A stretch of 64,000 bases of DNA from the NCBI RefSeq assembly GCF_014652455.1, contig NZ_BMYV01000002.1:186001-250000 (forward strand), read 5' to 3'. Source of the DNA: Litorimonas cladophorae. Lineage in GTDB: Bacteria > Pseudomonadota > Alphaproteobacteria > Caulobacterales > Maricaulaceae. The translations under genes and the position numbers were made by a program. The notes below the pieces were generated by a model that saw only the letters and a program-made list of their open reading frames with translations, had not been told where the DNA came from and made no database searches. This document shows, piece after piece, positions 17,413 to 27,167 of this stretch. Each line of letters opens with the position of its first letter. The stretch's first letter is position 1.

Positions 17413-18420
17413 ATGATGATACGTGCGTTGACAGTTTCTCTCCTCTTGGCCGTCATGGCTGCGCCAGCCTATGCGCAGGATTCTGACCCAGAAACACCGC
17501 CTGCGACGAACCCGCAAACACGCCAGACAGATCAGTCCGAAGACGATTACCGTCGCTCGCAACGCCGCCGTGATACGGGCGATATTTTTGAAGATATCGG
17601 TATCAATCAAGGTAGCACAGGCAGTGGCGGCATATTAGGCCGCGAGGTCAAGGCGATTGATCGCTTGGACCAAGAATCCCGTCGTCACCTGAATAAACAA
17701 CGCGCCAAAGCGCTGGCTGAAGCCGAACCCGGCGAACCGATTGATGCGGCTTATGAGCCATCCGAAGCGGCCAAAACAGATGAATATACCGCGCGGCAGG
17801 AAGCCAATGCGTGGAAAGAAATGATGGAAGAGGCCAATAGCGGTCTTTCAGAGGCGACAGGCCAAAGTGGTGGGCAAGGTGGCGGCCAAGGCCAGCCCGC
17901 GGGCGATCCAGGTCAATCGCCTGACCAATCCGCGTCTGACCAAGCCGCATCTGGTCAATCTGGTTCTGGACCATCAGGCACGGGTCAAGCTGGCCAAGAA
18001 GGCGACTCGCAAACGCGTCCAAATAGCTCGCCGTTACGCGGTGGGTCGGCCAGTTCTGCGTCCTCTATTTTAGACCGCATTAAAGGTCGTGGCGGCAGCG
18101 CACCACAGTCGGGAACACCGCCAAGTTCATCCGAAAATCCACAAGGTCAATCCCAAGCGGGCCAACCCCAAGCGGCTGAAACGCAAACGGATACGAAGGC
18201 GAATATGGAGGCTGCAGCACAAGCTGCGGCAGAAGCCGATGCACGGAACCAAGCGCAAATCGCGGCTCCAGATGCCGCCGCGCCGAATGCGGCCGCCGAA
18301 GCCGCCGCACATCATCAAACTATGAGCCCGCTTGAACGCCTCAAAAACGATCCCATCGAACGTGATGATACAGGCGGACGAACCAGCGCGTCTGATTATT
18401 TAAATCGCAAGAAAGACTAA
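17413..18420 (+). CDS. Secreted low-complexity protein, last gene of the VWA/motor operon
   Basis: A 335-aa protein with a signal peptide (SLLLAVMAAPAYA, cut near residue 21). A short ordered-looking region (about 50-140) is followed by a long Gln/Gly/Ser/Ala/Pro-rich tract (about 145-300) that is almost certainly disordered. No lipobox, no membrane helix, no recognised domain. The composition resembles periplasm-spanning or surface-exposed flexible linkers. It starts 57 bases after the FGE-fold gene with an AGGCGGAGGAC site just upstream, so it could be part of the operon or have its own promoter. The convergent glsB-like gene begins 46 bases on, marking the operon's end. Confidence 0.65.
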   Translation: MMIRALTVSLLLAVMAAPAYAQDSDPETPPATNPQTRQTDQSEDDYRRSQRRRDTGDIFEDIGINQGSTGSGGILGREVKAIDRLDQESRRHLNKQRAKALAEAEPGEPIDAAYEPSEAAKTDEYTARQEANAWKEMMEEANSGLSEATGQSGGQGGGQGQPAGDPGQSPDQSASDQAASGQSGSGPSGTGQAGQEGDSQTRPNSSPLRGGSASSASSILDRIKGRGGSAPQSGTPPSSSENPQGQSQAGQPQAAETQTDTKANMEAAAQAAAEADARNQAQIAAPDAAAPNAAAEAAAHHQTMSPLERLKNDPIERDDTGGRTSASDYLNRKKD

Positions 18421-18466
18421 AAGCTCTCTGAAGGTTATTTGAATGGGCTTTAACGGATGGAATGCG

Positions 18467-18721
18467 TCAGGCGCGTTTGATGACGCGGATTAGGACCAGC
18501 AGAATAATCGCGCCGATTGTTGCGTTTAGGATTGATCCGATAATCCCGTTGCCAAACGCAAAACCCACGATGGGCAAAAGATAGCCTGCGATAAATGCGC
18601 CGACGATCCCGACAACAATATTCCCCAACAAGCCTAAGCGTTCGCTTTTTACGATTGCCGATCCCAGCCAACCCGCAATCGCGCCGATGACTAAGAATAC
18701 GAATAAGCTCTGTGGTTCCAT
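18467..18721 (-). CDS. GlsB/YeaQ/YmgE-family membrane protein
   Basis: An 84-aa protein of three TM helices, rich in Gly/Ile/Val, of the transglycosylase-associated protein family. Typical motifs are IGAIAGWLGSAIVK, LGLLGNIVVGIVGAFIAGYL and ATIGAIILLVLIRVIKR. Members are small inner-membrane proteins often induced by stress; the biochemical role is not established. A strong AAGGAG site lies 6 bases before the ATG. It is convergent with the VWA operon; no terminator is evident in the 46 bases between them. Confidence 0.9.
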   Translation of the reverse strand: MEPQSLFVFLVIGAIAGWLGSAIVKSERLGLLGNIVVGIVGAFIAGYLLPIVGFAFGNGIIGSILNATIGAIILLVLIRVIKRA

Positions 18722-18848
18722 TGTTTTCTCCTTGGCGGAAATGCTACGCTTGAACCGCGCGCCAGTAAATAAACAATATCGGTGACAATTTGGGTCGTAA
18801 AATCGCCCACTCGCTAGCGGTGGAGAGTAACCGCCCGACGCGCAATCT

Positions 18849-19613
18849 TTAGGCTGTGAACAACGGGATAACTAGGATAATGAGAAACGCCAAACGTCCC
18901 ATTGAAACTTGCTTAAATGAGAACTTTTTTTCTCTTCTCTTTTTGAGAGATGAGTTCATGCAATAGCGCACTGCTGCTAGGCTAGTGAAGAAGGTGATAG
19001 CTAGGAAAGCCTCTACCCACTCTAAGTTCAGGATACTTGGCATGCAAAATCTTGGCAATTTATAGAGGTCATAAAGACCCAGCGCGACGATGGAAATAAC
19101 GAAAGAAAACCCCGCTACAACGCCTATCAACGGATGGCGGTTCCCATGTACCGCGATGCTAAGACGTGGGTTTGGGGTATGGATTTTAATGTTTTCAAAA
19201 CCGAAGACTTCTTGTTGTATGCGTTCTAATTTTTCGATGACTTCATTTTCTGAAGCATTCAATTGTGCGCAAATGAATTTATCACCGTTTATGACGATGT
19301 CTTGCCAATCAACTTTTTCGTCCTTTAGCCAAGATCGTATTTTAGCGTAATAGGGCTTGAGTTCAGGACAACGTTTGAAAAGAAGTTGAAACGGGTCTTC
19401 ATAGGTACCGCGGGATACATACCGCAGTTGCATGAACTCTAACCCACCCTCCGAGCGATAGGTAAAGCGTTCATCTTCTGGCCGTCTTGAAATCAATAAG
19501 GCAACCGAATCCGCTAGCGTGAATTTACCTTCCGTTGTTTTGGATTTTTCAATGTCTTCAACGCGGTAAACTTTAATGGGTTCTCGTTTTTCTATTTCAC
19601 CTTTGTCGTTCAT
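18849..19613 (-). CDS. Hypothetical protein with soluble N-terminal domain and three C-terminal TM helices
   Basis: A 254-aa protein with a mixed alpha/beta N-terminal region (about 1-150), then hydrophobic helices at about 158-180, 198-218 and 235-253, with a basic stretch (KKRREKKFSFK) between the last two. I do not recognise a family. An open frame extends upstream to 19697, but that part runs through the acnA terminator hairpin, so the ATG at 19613 is taken as the start even though no strong ribosome-binding site precedes it. Lower GC than its neighbours hints at a different history. It is expressed either by readthrough from acnA or from a promoter I could not identify. Confidence 0.55.
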   Translation of the reverse strand: MNDKGEIEKREPIKVYRVEDIEKSKTTEGKFTLADSVALLISRRPEDERFTYRSEGGLEFMQLRYVSRGTYEDPFQLLFKRCPELKPYYAKIRSWLKDEKVDWQDIVINGDKFICAQLNASENEVIEKLERIQQEVFGFENIKIHTPNPRLSIAVHGNRHPLIGVVAGFSFVISIVALGLYDLYKLPRFCMPSILNLEWVEAFLAITFFTSLAAVRYCMNSSLKKRREKKFSFKQVSMGRLAFLIILVIPLFTA

Positions 19614-19650
19614 TTCGACGGTATGCGTGAAATTCCTTAATTCCCAAATA

Positions 19651-19688
19651 AAAAGGCCGCCTCGTGCAAATGCACCAAGCGGCCTTTT
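19651..19688 (-). terminator. Rho-independent terminator of acnA
   Basis: AAAAGGCCGC (minus strand, 19688-19679) pairs perfectly with GCGGCCTTTT (19660-19651). An inner GTGCA/TGCAC stem extends the hairpin. It begins 22 bases past the acnA stop codon. The inverted repeat with A and T tails could work in either direction. Confidence 0.9.
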
Positions 19689-19709
19689 CTTTATCATATG
19701 TTCCGAAGC

Positions 19710-22397
19710 TTATGCAGCTGCGGCTTCTGCTGCGAGGTTACGTAGGACGTAGTGCAGGATGCCTTCGTTTTTGTAATACTCGTGCTCATTATCTGTATCG
19801 ATACGAACATTGGTTGTGACTATTTTCACTTTTCCGTCTGGGTAAGTGATGTTCACATCCAGCGTACCGCGGGGCTTGAGGCCTTCGATGCCAGAGATAG
19901 AGACGGTCTCGTCACCTTTCAGGCCAAGTTTTTCCCAGCTGTCGCCCTCTTGGAATTCGAGAGGTAGGACACCCATACCGATCAAGTTTGAACGGTGAAT
20001 ACGCTCAAAGCTCGATGCGATAACGGCTTTCACGCCCAGAAGGATTGTACCCTTAGCGGCCCAGTCACGGGAGGACCCGTTTCCGTAGAGGCTGCCCGCG
20101 AAGATCACGAGGTCCTTCTTGTCGGCGGCGTATTTCTCTGCCGCTGCAAAGATGGACATGATGTCGCCGGTTGGGACGTATTTCGTCACGCCGCCCGTTG
20201 TACCCGGTGCCATCAAGTTTTTGATGCGGATGTTGGCAAATGTGCCGCGCATCATGACTTCGTGGTTACCGCGACGGGACCCGAAGGAGTTGAACTCATT
20301 CTTCGGCACACCGTTATCGGTCAGGTAATCACCTGCAGGGCCGTCATGTTTAATCGCGCCAGCTGGCGAGATATGGTCGGTCGTGATGGAATCGCCGAGA
20401 AGAGCGAGGATATTCGCAGTTTGGATATCTTCGACGGGTTTTGGCGTTGCGCTCATGCCGTCAAAGTAAGGTGGGTTGCGGACGTATGTGGATTTTGGTT
20501 TCCAGTCATAAGTCTTGCCGCCAGACACTTTGATGTCGCGCCATTGCTTGTCGCCTTTAAAGACATCGGCATAGCGCTCGGTGAACATTTTACGTGTGAT
20601 GATCTTGCGGACGACCTCTGCGATTTCGGCAGATGTTGGCCAGATGTCTTTCAAGAAGACATCATTGCCGTCTTTATCGACGCCCAGCGGATCGGCATCA
20701 AAATCATGATGCATAGAGCCAGCCAGCGCGTAAGCGACGACGAGTGGCGGGGACGCAAGGAAGTTAGCTTTGATATCCGGACCGATACGGCCTTCAAAGT
20801 TACGGTTACCTGAAAGGACCGAACAAGACACCAGATCGCCATCCGCAATCGCTTTGGAGATTGGCGCAGCGAGTGGGCCCGAGTTACCGATACATGTCGT
20901 ACAGCCATAGCCAACAACATCAAAACCTAGCGCGTCTAGGTCATCTTGCAGACCTGATTTTTCGAGATATTCCCCAACAACTTGGGAACCCGGTGCGGTC
21001 GATGTTTTGACCCAAGGTTTAACCTGAAGACCTTTTTCCCGCGCCTTCTTTGCCACGAGGCCAGCGGCCATCATAACGGATGGGTTGGAAGTGTTTGTAC
21101 ACGAGGTGATCGCCGCGATAACGACATCGCCGTGGTCGAGCGCATAACCTGCGCCTTCAACTTCAATCGCGCTGTCGCCGCCTGGTGTTTTCTTGAACTC
21201 ATCGCGCAAGATTTTTGCGAATTGAACGTTAGACCCTTTCAGGTCGAAGCGGTCTTGTGGGCGCTTGGGTCCAGAGATTGCAGGGCGAACACTGTCCATG
21301 TCCAAGCTGATCGTGCTTGTGAACGTTGGTGTGGAGTCATCACGCCAGAAGCCTTGGGCTTTTGCATAGGCTTCGACGAGCTCGATACGGGCTTCGTCAC
21401 GGCCAGTGGCCTGTAGGTAGTTCAATGTGTCTTGGTCGACAGGGAAGAAACCACATGTCGCGCCATATTCCGGTGCCATGTTAGCAAGGGTCGCTTGATC
21501 TTCGAGAGACAAGTGATCCAGACCCGAACCGTAGAATTCAACAAATTTACCAACAACGCCTTTGATGCGGAGCATTTCGACAACACGCAAGACAAGGTCA
21601 GTTGCGGTTGAGCCTTCTGGCAATTTACCTGTCAGTTCGAAACCGACAACTTCAGGGATCAACATGGAGATCGGCTGGCCGAGCATGGCCGCTTCGGCTT
21701 CGATACCGCCAACGCCCCAACCTAGAACGGAGAGGCCGTTGATCATGGTTGTGTGCGAGTCTGTCCCGACAAGTGTGTCAGGGAAGGCATATGTTTTGCC
21801 GTCGGTTGTTTTAGTCCAAACGGTCTGGGCCAAATGCTCCAAGTTTACTTGGTGACAAATACCTGTTCCGGGAGGCACAACAGCGAAGTTTTCAAAGGCT
21901 GTCTGACCCCATTTGAGGAAGTCATAACGCTCCATATTGCGCTCATATTCGCGTTTTACGTTTTTGGCTTCCGCGCCAGGTGTGCCGAAATAATCAACCA
22001 TGACAGAGTGATCGATGACCAGGTGAACAGGGTTGAGCGGGTTAATCGCTTCGGCAGAACCACCGAGCTTCACGATGGCGTCGCGCATGGAGGCCAAATC
22101 CACAACGGCGGGAACGCCTGTGAAATCCTGCATCAGCACACGGGCTGGACGATAGGCAATTTCATGTGTTGATGTTTTCGGGCCGAGCCAGTCTGCAATG
22201 GCTTGAATATCTTCCTTTTTGACCGTGTTGCCGTCTTCGTGACGCAGCAAGTTTTCGAGAAGAACCTTGAGGGAGCGTGGCAGTTTGGAAACGCCGCTCA
22301 GGCCGTTCTTCTCTGCGACTTTCAGGTCGTAATAAGTGTATGTGCCGCCGCGGACTTCCATCTCGCGTTCGCAGTTAAAGCTGTCCAATGATGCCAT
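19710..22397 (-). CDS. acnA: Aconitate hydratase A
   Basis: An 895-aa monomeric [4Fe-4S] enzyme of the TCA and glyoxylate cycles that isomerises citrate and isocitrate. The AcnA/IRP-type order of domains is complete. Cluster ligands are Cys433 ([11 protein letters not shown]) and Cys499 and Cys502 ([13 protein letters not shown]). The swivelling C-terminal domain carries [15 protein letters not shown] and [10 protein letters not shown], with the substrate-binding arginines. The ATG at 22397 is chosen because GAGGA lies 11 bases upstream; an in-frame TTG at 22415 would overlap that site. It is monocistronic, with a strong terminator immediately downstream. No regulatory motif was identified upstream. 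Confidence 0.97.
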   Translation of the reverse strand: MASLDSFNCEREMEVRGGTYTYYDLKVAEKNGLSGVSKLPRSLKVLLENLLRHEDGNTVKKEDIQAIADWLGPKTSTHEIAYRPARVLMQDFTGVPAVVDLASMRDAIVKLGGSAEAINPLNPVHLVIDHSVMVDYFGTPGAEAKNVKREYERNMERYDFLKWGQTAFENFAVVPPGTGICHQVNLEHLAQTVWTKTTDGKTYAFPDTLVGTDSHTTMINGLSVLGWGVGGIEAEAAMLGQPISMLIPEVVGFELTGKLPEGSTATDLVLRVVEMLRIKGVVGKFVEFYGSGLDHLSLEDQATLANMAPEYGATCGFFPVDQDTLNYLQATGRDEARIELVEAYAKAQGFWRDDSTPTFTSTISLDMDSVRPAISGPKRPQDRFDLKGSNVQFAKILRDEFKKTPGGDSAIEVEGAGYALDHGDVVIAAITSCTNTSNPSVMMAAGLVAKKAREKGLQVKPWVKTSTAPGSQVVGEYLEKSGLQDDLDALGFDVVGYGCTTCIGNSGPLAAPISKAIADGDLVSCSVLSGNRNFEGRIGPDIKANFLASPPLVVAYALAGSMHHDFDADPLGVDKDGNDVFLKDIWPTSAEIAEVVRKIITRKMFTERYADVFKGDKQWRDIKVSGGKTYDWKPKSTYVRNPPYFDGMSATPKPVEDIQTANILALLGDSITTDHISPAGAIKHDGPAGDYLTDNGVPKNEFNSFGSRRGNHEVMMRGTFANIRIKNLMAPGTTGGVTKYVPTGDIMSIFAAAEKYAADKKDLVIFAGSLYGNGSSRDWAAKGTILLGVKAVIASSFERIHRSNLIGMGVLPLEFQEGDSWEKLGLKGDETVSISGIEGLKPRGTLDVNITYPDGKVKIVTTNVRIDTDNEHEYYKNEGILHYVLRNLAAEAAAA

Positions 22398-22538
22398 GTC
22401 AGATGGGGTCCTCAAAAAAGGGGTCTAAGTGTGGGGGGCTTATGGCAAAGAGCGGCTCGTTTTTCAATGTCAGATAATGACGGAAGACATGGATAGCGTG
22501 CAAAGCCAATTGCATAGCCAGTTAATAATCAATCGCAG

Positions 22539-22814
22539 TTAATTGCGGACGCATACCGTCATTTGACTCGCAGCGAGCAAGCGCCAAGCGTAGTCGCACA
22601 GCCGCTTTCCGGCCATGCGAGCGGTTAGATAAGCATTTAGCGCGATTTCGGGTTCGGTGAAGGGCTCAAACCTACCCACATTTTGAGCCGCAAGAAGAAT
22701 ATAGAAGTGCAGTTTCTCTGCTGACTCCGCGACATCCCAATCAGAGTCGTTCTCTATGGCTTGCCGAACGGCATCCACGGCTGGAAAACCGCTCAACGGT
22801 AAATTTGTATGCAT
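22539..22814 (-). CDS. Small hypothetical protein
   Basis: A 91-aa soluble protein, mostly helical (VDAVRQAIENDSDWDVAESAEKL, then PEIALNAYLTARMAGKRL). No signal peptide or family recognised. A GGTGGGG stretch stands just before the ATG. Amino-acid composition is normal and the antisense frames are less plausible, which favours a real gene. It sits alone between acnA and yciB, both on the same strand. Confidence 0.5.
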   Translation of the reverse strand: MHTNLPLSGFPAVDAVRQAIENDSDWDVAESAEKLHFYILLAAQNVGRFEPFTEPEIALNAYLTARMAGKRLCDYAWRLLAASQMTVCVRN

Positions 22815-22922
22815 TGCCCCACCACGTCGTCGACATTTAGCCGAAATCCCCTCGACCGCTGCGGCCTGTCGCAGAAAATTTTCGTCAAATCAAGCCGGTC
22901 GGGAAAAGTCTGCTATACCGAC

Positions 22923-23531
22923 CTATTCATCCGTTTTCATGTGACCATATTTTGTCATGAATGGAATTTGAGAGGCCGTGAAGAGAATGGTAAGTGGAAG
23001 AAATCCGAAGACTTTGAAATTGGCCCAGAAATTTTCCGAGAAATTCCGCCAAATAACCTCGTTTAAAACGGCCATTGCAAAGAAGAATATCGCCCAACGT
23101 ATGGCTAAGATTTTCCATTTATCATCGGGCAACTCAAAGGCTGATCCCATAAACATCTTTATGACGTTCTTTTTGAAAACTACACCGCCCAAAATACCCA
23201 TGCCAAAGATGGCGTTCATCACTGTTGGCTTCATGAAGACGAAACGCTTGTCATCAAAGATAAAGGCCGCCAGCGCAAAAATGCCGATGACAAAAGTCGA
23301 AAAAATCAAAATCGGTGACGTGTGCTTATATTTAAGCCAAGCGTAACCCAGTGCGGCCACGGCGGCCACGGCAAGGACGCCAGCCGCCCATATCAGAGCG
23401 TCATCGGGATTATTGCGTTTTAAATAATGGAACGCGGCGAAAAACATCAGCAATGGACCGAAATCAATCCAGAACGGAAGTTTCTTTTTGCCCTCCAGCT
23501 TGACCGCTGGAGGAAGTGTTTCTTCAGTCAT
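22923..23531 (-). CDS. yciB: YciB/IspZ inner-membrane septation protein
   Basis: A 202-aa polytopic protein (five to six TM helices) of the YciB (intracellular septation protein A) family, which affects cell division and envelope integrity by an unsettled mechanism. Family features are FWIDFGPLLMFFAAF near the N-terminus, KPTVMNAIFGMGILGGVVF in the middle and LNEVIWRNFSENFWANFKVFG followed by a last TM helix. The N-terminal 18 residues are an extra hydrophilic tail. It starts 11 bases after the AGCS transporter gene, so the two probably share a transcript, though no functional relation is known. Confidence 0.93.
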   Translation of the reverse strand: MTEETLPPAVKLEGKKKLPFWIDFGPLLMFFAAFHYLKRNNPDDALIWAAGVLAVAAVAALGYAWLKYKHTSPILIFSTFVIGIFALAAFIFDDKRFVFMKPTVMNAIFGMGILGGVVFKKNVIKMFMGSAFELPDDKWKILAIRWAIFFFAMAVLNEVIWRNFSENFWANFKVFGFLPLTILFTASQIPFMTKYGHMKTDE

Positions 23532-23542
23532 ATAGGGGTGGC

Positions 23543-25015
23543 CTATTTCAGATCGTCTTGATCGACCAAGCCGTCACTCGCGATTTTGTCCTTGTCGAAA
23601 TATTCTTTCGCCAATTTAAACACGACAGGTGAGAGCAAGATGAGTGCAATCAAGTTTGGAGCCGCCATTAGCCCTGTTAGGCTATCCGCGATCAGCCAGA
23701 ACGTGTTGACCACCAAGTTATCTTCGCCAGTTTCGAAAGACATTGCGAAGGTCGAAGCAAATACGGCCAAGATCCAGAAGATGCGGAAGACGGGAATGGA
23801 CTTTTCTTTAAACAAGAACGCAGCACACCGCTCGCCGTAGTAAGACCAGCCAATGATCGTCGTGAAGGCGAAGATGCAGAGGCAGATCGTGACGATGTCC
23901 GCGCCAAATCCAACCAGGACAGAATCGAAAGCCTGCGCTGTCAGAGGCACGCCGGTTTCGCATCCTGCTGGGGTTGTCCCAGATTCAAGAATGGAGAGGA
24001 TACCCGGTGAGGCCAAACAATCTGAGGACACCACACCCGAAGTCAAAATAACCAATGCGGTGATCGTGCAGATGATCAGCGTATCAATGATTGTGCCCAA
24101 CATGGCGATGATGCCTTGGTTGACGGGATCATTATTCTGGGCTGCCGCATGTGCGATCGGGGCGGAGCCTTGACCCGCTTCATTTGAGAACAAGCCGCGC
24201 GCGACACCCTTCTGCATCGCGAGCATCATCAGGCCGATGGTAATCCCTGTACCTGCACCCTGCAGACCAAATGCGCCTTTGAAGATCAGACCAAATGCGG
24301 CCGGTACGGCTGTGATATTTGCAGCAATCACGATGAGGGCTGCAGAGATATAAATGATGGCCATGAAGGGAACGAGTTTGGACGCCACTGCGCCAATGCG
24401 CTTAATGCCGCCAAAGATCACGCCCGCAACGAGGATTGAAAGAATGACCGCGACAATCCGTGGGTCGAAATTATATTCACTTTTCAACGCATCCGCGATG
24501 GAGTTGGCCTGAACGGCGTTACCTGTCGAAAGTGAGCCAATAATGCCGAACAGGGCAAATGCACCTGCCAGCCAGAGCCACTTTGGCCCCAAACCATTTT
24601 TGATGTAATACATTGGTCCGCCAACGCGGTTACCATTGGCATCAATCTCGCGGTAGCGAACCGCCAAGACACCTTCGCCAAATTTGGTGGCTGTGCCAAA
24701 GATCGCTGTGATCCACATCCAGAAGACTGCACCGGGGCCACCAATTGCAATGGCGGCGGCAACACCCGCGATGTTGCCTGTGCCAACAGTGGAGGACAGC
24801 GCCGTCATTAAGGCCGCAAAAGGAGAAACATCACCTTCATGGGCTTCACCCGTGCGTTTCTTGAATAGTTGACGAAAGCCATATCCGATTTTGGTTAGCG
24901 AGATGAACCGCAATCCGACGGTGAGAAAGAAACCAACTCCAAGGAGAAGGACCATCATTGGTGGGCCCCAGACGAAGCCATTCAGGGCTTCCATCAACGA
25001 GTTGAACTTTTCCAT
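23543..25015 (-). CDS. Alanine/glycine:cation symporter (AGCS family)
   Basis: A 490-aa sodium- (or proton-) coupled alanine/glycine importer of the AGCS family with about 11 TM helices. Recognisable motifs are the N-terminal WGPPMMVLLLGVGFFLTVGL, the family signature SSTVGTGNIAGVAAAIAIGG (about 71-90), GPMYYIKNGLG, and GLFSNEAGQGSAPIAHAAA (about 275-293). An insert of about 30 residues with three cysteines (DCLASPG, GCETG) lies in a predicted periplasmic loop. It is divergent from the aminotransferase gene, 169 bases apart. No glycine riboswitch was seen in the leader. Confidence 0.93.
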   Translation of the reverse strand: MEKFNSLMEALNGFVWGPPMMVLLLGVGFFLTVGLRFISLTKIGYGFRQLFKKRTGEAHEGDVSPFAALMTALSSTVGTGNIAGVAAAIAIGGPGAVFWMWITAIFGTATKFGEGVLAVRYREIDANGNRVGGPMYYIKNGLGPKWLWLAGAFALFGIIGSLSTGNAVQANSIADALKSEYNFDPRIVAVILSILVAGVIFGGIKRIGAVASKLVPFMAIIYISAALIVIAANITAVPAAFGLIFKGAFGLQGAGTGITIGLMMLAMQKGVARGLFSNEAGQGSAPIAHAAAQNNDPVNQGIIAMLGTIIDTLIICTITALVILTSGVVSSDCLASPGILSILESGTTPAGCETGVPLTAQAFDSVLVGFGADIVTICLCIFAFTTIIGWSYYGERCAAFLFKEKSIPVFRIFWILAVFASTFAMSFETGEDNLVVNTFWLIADSLTGLMAAPNLIALILLSPVVFKLAKEYFDKDKIASDGLVDQDDLK

Positions 25016-25184
25016 AGGTATTCCCCTTGCCCGTTTTCGGACGAAATTCTGTCTGCGCGCCTTGTTCCGCGCCGTAAACCGAAAGGCAACGGAAAATTTC
25101 TCATAGAATCAGTGTGAGTGGTGGCGGAACCGCACAAAATCCGTTAACGGGGCGCCATTACTTTCACAGGAACACATTTTCATC

Positions 25185-26387
25185 ATGTTCGAATATCTCG
25201 TCCCGCTCCAACCTGACGCTATCATCGCGTTGATGCAGCAATGTAAAGCTGACACGAATCCCGATAAAATCGATCTGGGTGTCGGCGTATATAAAGACGA
25301 GGCAGGCGGGACGACGATCTTGCGCGCGGTCAAAGCCGCCGAAAAACAGCTTTGGGAAACAGAGACGACGAAATCTTATGTCGGCATTCGTGGCAATGAT
25401 GATTTCCGCCACGCCATGTTGCACCTCATTCTAGGGGGTGATGCTGGCAAAATCGACGATAGCTTGCTTGACCGTATTGCTAGCGCCCAAGCCGCAGGTG
25501 GGTCTGGCGCGTTGCGTCTGGGCGCGGAGCTGATCAAATCGGCAGCGCCTCATGCGACCGTCTGGGTATCCACGCCGACATGGGCGAACCACATTCCCCT
25601 CATCAGTTCCGCAGGCCTGAAGATGGAAAAATATCCCTATTACAACCGCGAAACCTTGGGCGTCGATTTTGACGATATGATCGCCCATTTGGACGCACAT
25701 GCCAAAGTGGGCGATGTTGTTCTGCTCCACGGGTGCTGTCACAATCCGACAGGCGCGGATTTATCGCCTGCGCAGTGGGATCAATTGGCGGACTTTATGT
25801 TGGCAAAACAGCTGACGCCTTATGTTGATCTGGCCTATTTCGGCCTGGGTCGCGGCATGAGCGAGGATTCCTATGGTCTACGCAAAGTCGTTGATATTTG
25901 TCCCGAAGTTCTGATCGCAGCGTCCTGCTCCAAAAACTTCGCTCTGTATAAAGAGCGTGTCGGCCTGGTTGCCGTTGTTTGCAAAGATACCGACACAGCG
26001 ACCATTGCGCGCTCTCAACTTGGCTCCATTCAGCGCCGCATCATTTCTATGCCGCCGGATCACGGTGCTAAGCTCGTCGCTGATATTCTCGGTGACAAAT
26101 CTCTGCGCGAGATGTGGGTGGCGGAACTGACCGAAATGCGTGAGCGTATGCGCGATTTGCGTAAGCAACTTTCCGAAGCCCTAAACGTGCAGGGCGGCGA
26201 AACCATGGCCGCCGCCGTCGTAGATCAAAACGGGATGTTTTCAACATTGCCTTTATCTGTTGATCAGGCGCGCAAGCTGCGCTCAGAATTCTCGATCTAT
26301 ATGACCGATAGCGGGCGCATTAATATTGCAGGCGCGAATAAGACAAATATCCCACGTCTGGCCGAAGCGATCTTATCCGTTCTTTAG
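25185..26387 (+). CDS. Aspartate/aromatic aminotransferase (class I, PLP)
   Basis: A 400-aa fold-type I aminotransferase of the AspC/TyrB subgroup, transferring amino groups between aspartate or aromatic amino acids and 2-oxoglutarate. Evidence: DLGVGVYKDEAGGTTIL near the N-terminus, CCHNPTGADL around the PLP-binding Asn, and SCSKNFALYKERVG with the Schiff-base lysine at residue 250. The usual Asp for the pyridine nitrogen is in YVDLAYFGLGRG. Substrate preference cannot be fixed by eye. It is monocistronic and divergent from the AGCS transporter, which would fit amino-acid metabolism, but the shared context is only suggestive. Confidence 0.93.
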   Translation: MFEYLVPLQPDAIIALMQQCKADTNPDKIDLGVGVYKDEAGGTTILRAVKAAEKQLWETETTKSYVGIRGNDDFRHAMLHLILGGDAGKIDDSLLDRIASAQAAGGSGALRLGAELIKSAAPHATVWVSTPTWANHIPLISSAGLKMEKYPYYNRETLGVDFDDMIAHLDAHAKVGDVVLLHGCCHNPTGADLSPAQWDQLADFMLAKQLTPYVDLAYFGLGRGMSEDSYGLRKVVDICPEVLIAASCSKNFALYKERVGLVAVVCKDTDTATIARSQLGSIQRRIISMPPDHGAKLVADILGDKSLREMWVAELTEMRERMRDLRKQLSEALNVQGGETMAAAVVDQNGMFSTLPLSVDQARKLRSEFSIYMTDSGRINIAGANKTNIPRLAEAILSVL

Positions 26388-26396
26388 ACGCCTGTC

Positions 26397-27167
26397 TTAC
26401 GGCGCAAGGCAGTGATCATATTGGCTCGTGCGAATAACCTCCGCGCGTTGTGCCAATGTGCTGGCGCGACCACTGACGTAGGGGCCGGCAGGGTTGACTT
26501 TCCACTTGTTGGGACTGGGTAAGACAGCGGCTAAAAGCGCGGCTTCCCGCGCGGTTAAATCCTTTGCGGTTTTGCCAAATCGGGCTTGGGCCGCGGCTTC
26601 CGCGCCAAATATGCCGTCCCCCCATTCCGCTACGTTCAGATAAACCTCCATCGTGCGTCGCTTGCCCCAAACTGTGTTGATATAAAGGGCGCCCCACGCT
26701 TCTAAGGCTTTGCGGGCGTATCCGCCGCCATTCCAAAGGAAGACATTCTTGGCCGTCTGCTGCGTGATGGTTGATCCGCCGCGGCGGCGACCACCTTGGG
26801 CGTTGTCTGTCAGGGCTTGTTCAATCGCTTCAAAATCAATGCCGCGATGTTCGCAAAATTTGGAATCCTCACCCCCCATGACGGCGCGGGGCAGGTAAGG
26901 GGATATATCTTCCAATGGGGTCCAGTCTTTGCGAATGGTTTCACCCGCGATTGCGCGTTGCACCATCAAAATAGTCCCAGGCACGAAAACCACGCGCAAG
27001 GCCAGCGCGTAGAGGTGCACAGCCAAAACCGCCCAGATCAGCCCATTAAAGCCTCTGCGCAAAATTTTGGCAAAATGCGATTTTGACGTTCCACGTGGAA
27101 CAGGACCGTTAATATCACCTGGCGATAAGGCGATCTCTGTTGTTTGAACGGGCTTATTGGATGTCAA
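26397..27167 (-). CDS. mtgA: Monofunctional peptidoglycan transglycosylase (GT51)
   Basis: A membrane-anchored glycosyltransferase that polymerises lipid II into glycan strands. One TM helix (about residues 40-60) precedes a GT51 domain with the catalytic Glu in GGEDSKFCEHRGIDF, the second motif RGGSTITQQTAKNVFLW, and RKALEAW...KRRTMEVYLNVAEWG. The start is uncertain: there is no ATG before the TM helix outside the ppk2 coding region. The TTG at 27167 (256 aa) overlaps the last codons of ppk2, and a frame open to 27329 overlaps it further. Translational coupling to the upstream PPK2 gene is therefore likely. Confidence 0.88.
   Translation of the reverse strand: MTSNKPVQTTEIALSPGDINGPVPRGTSKSHFAKILRRGFNGLIWAVLAVHLYALALRVVFVPGTILMVQRAIAGETIRKDWTPLEDISPYLPRAVMGGEDSKFCEHRGIDFEAIEQALTDNAQGGRRRGGSTITQQTAKNVFLWNGGGYARKALEAWGALYINTVWGKRRTMEVYLNVAEWGDGIFGAEAAAQARFGKTAKDLTAREAALLAAVLPSPNKWKVNPAGPYVSGRASTLAQRAEVIRTSQYDHCLAP

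Noticed and set aside
9782-18420. Zorya-type anti-phage defence
   Set aside because: Channel and TM-Asp partners are present, but there is no ZorC/ZorD/ZorE-like helicase or nuclease, the channel lacks a long cytoplasmic tail, and the partners carry VWA rather than OmpA-like domains.
22416-22538. Iron-responsive site upstream of acnA
   Set aside because: AT-rich palindromic scraps were noticed, but none matches a Fur, Irr or RirA box well enough to call.
25016-25184. Glycine riboswitch in the leader of the AGCS transporter
   Set aside because: Some GC-rich hairpins exist, but I could not find the conserved glycine aptamer core.
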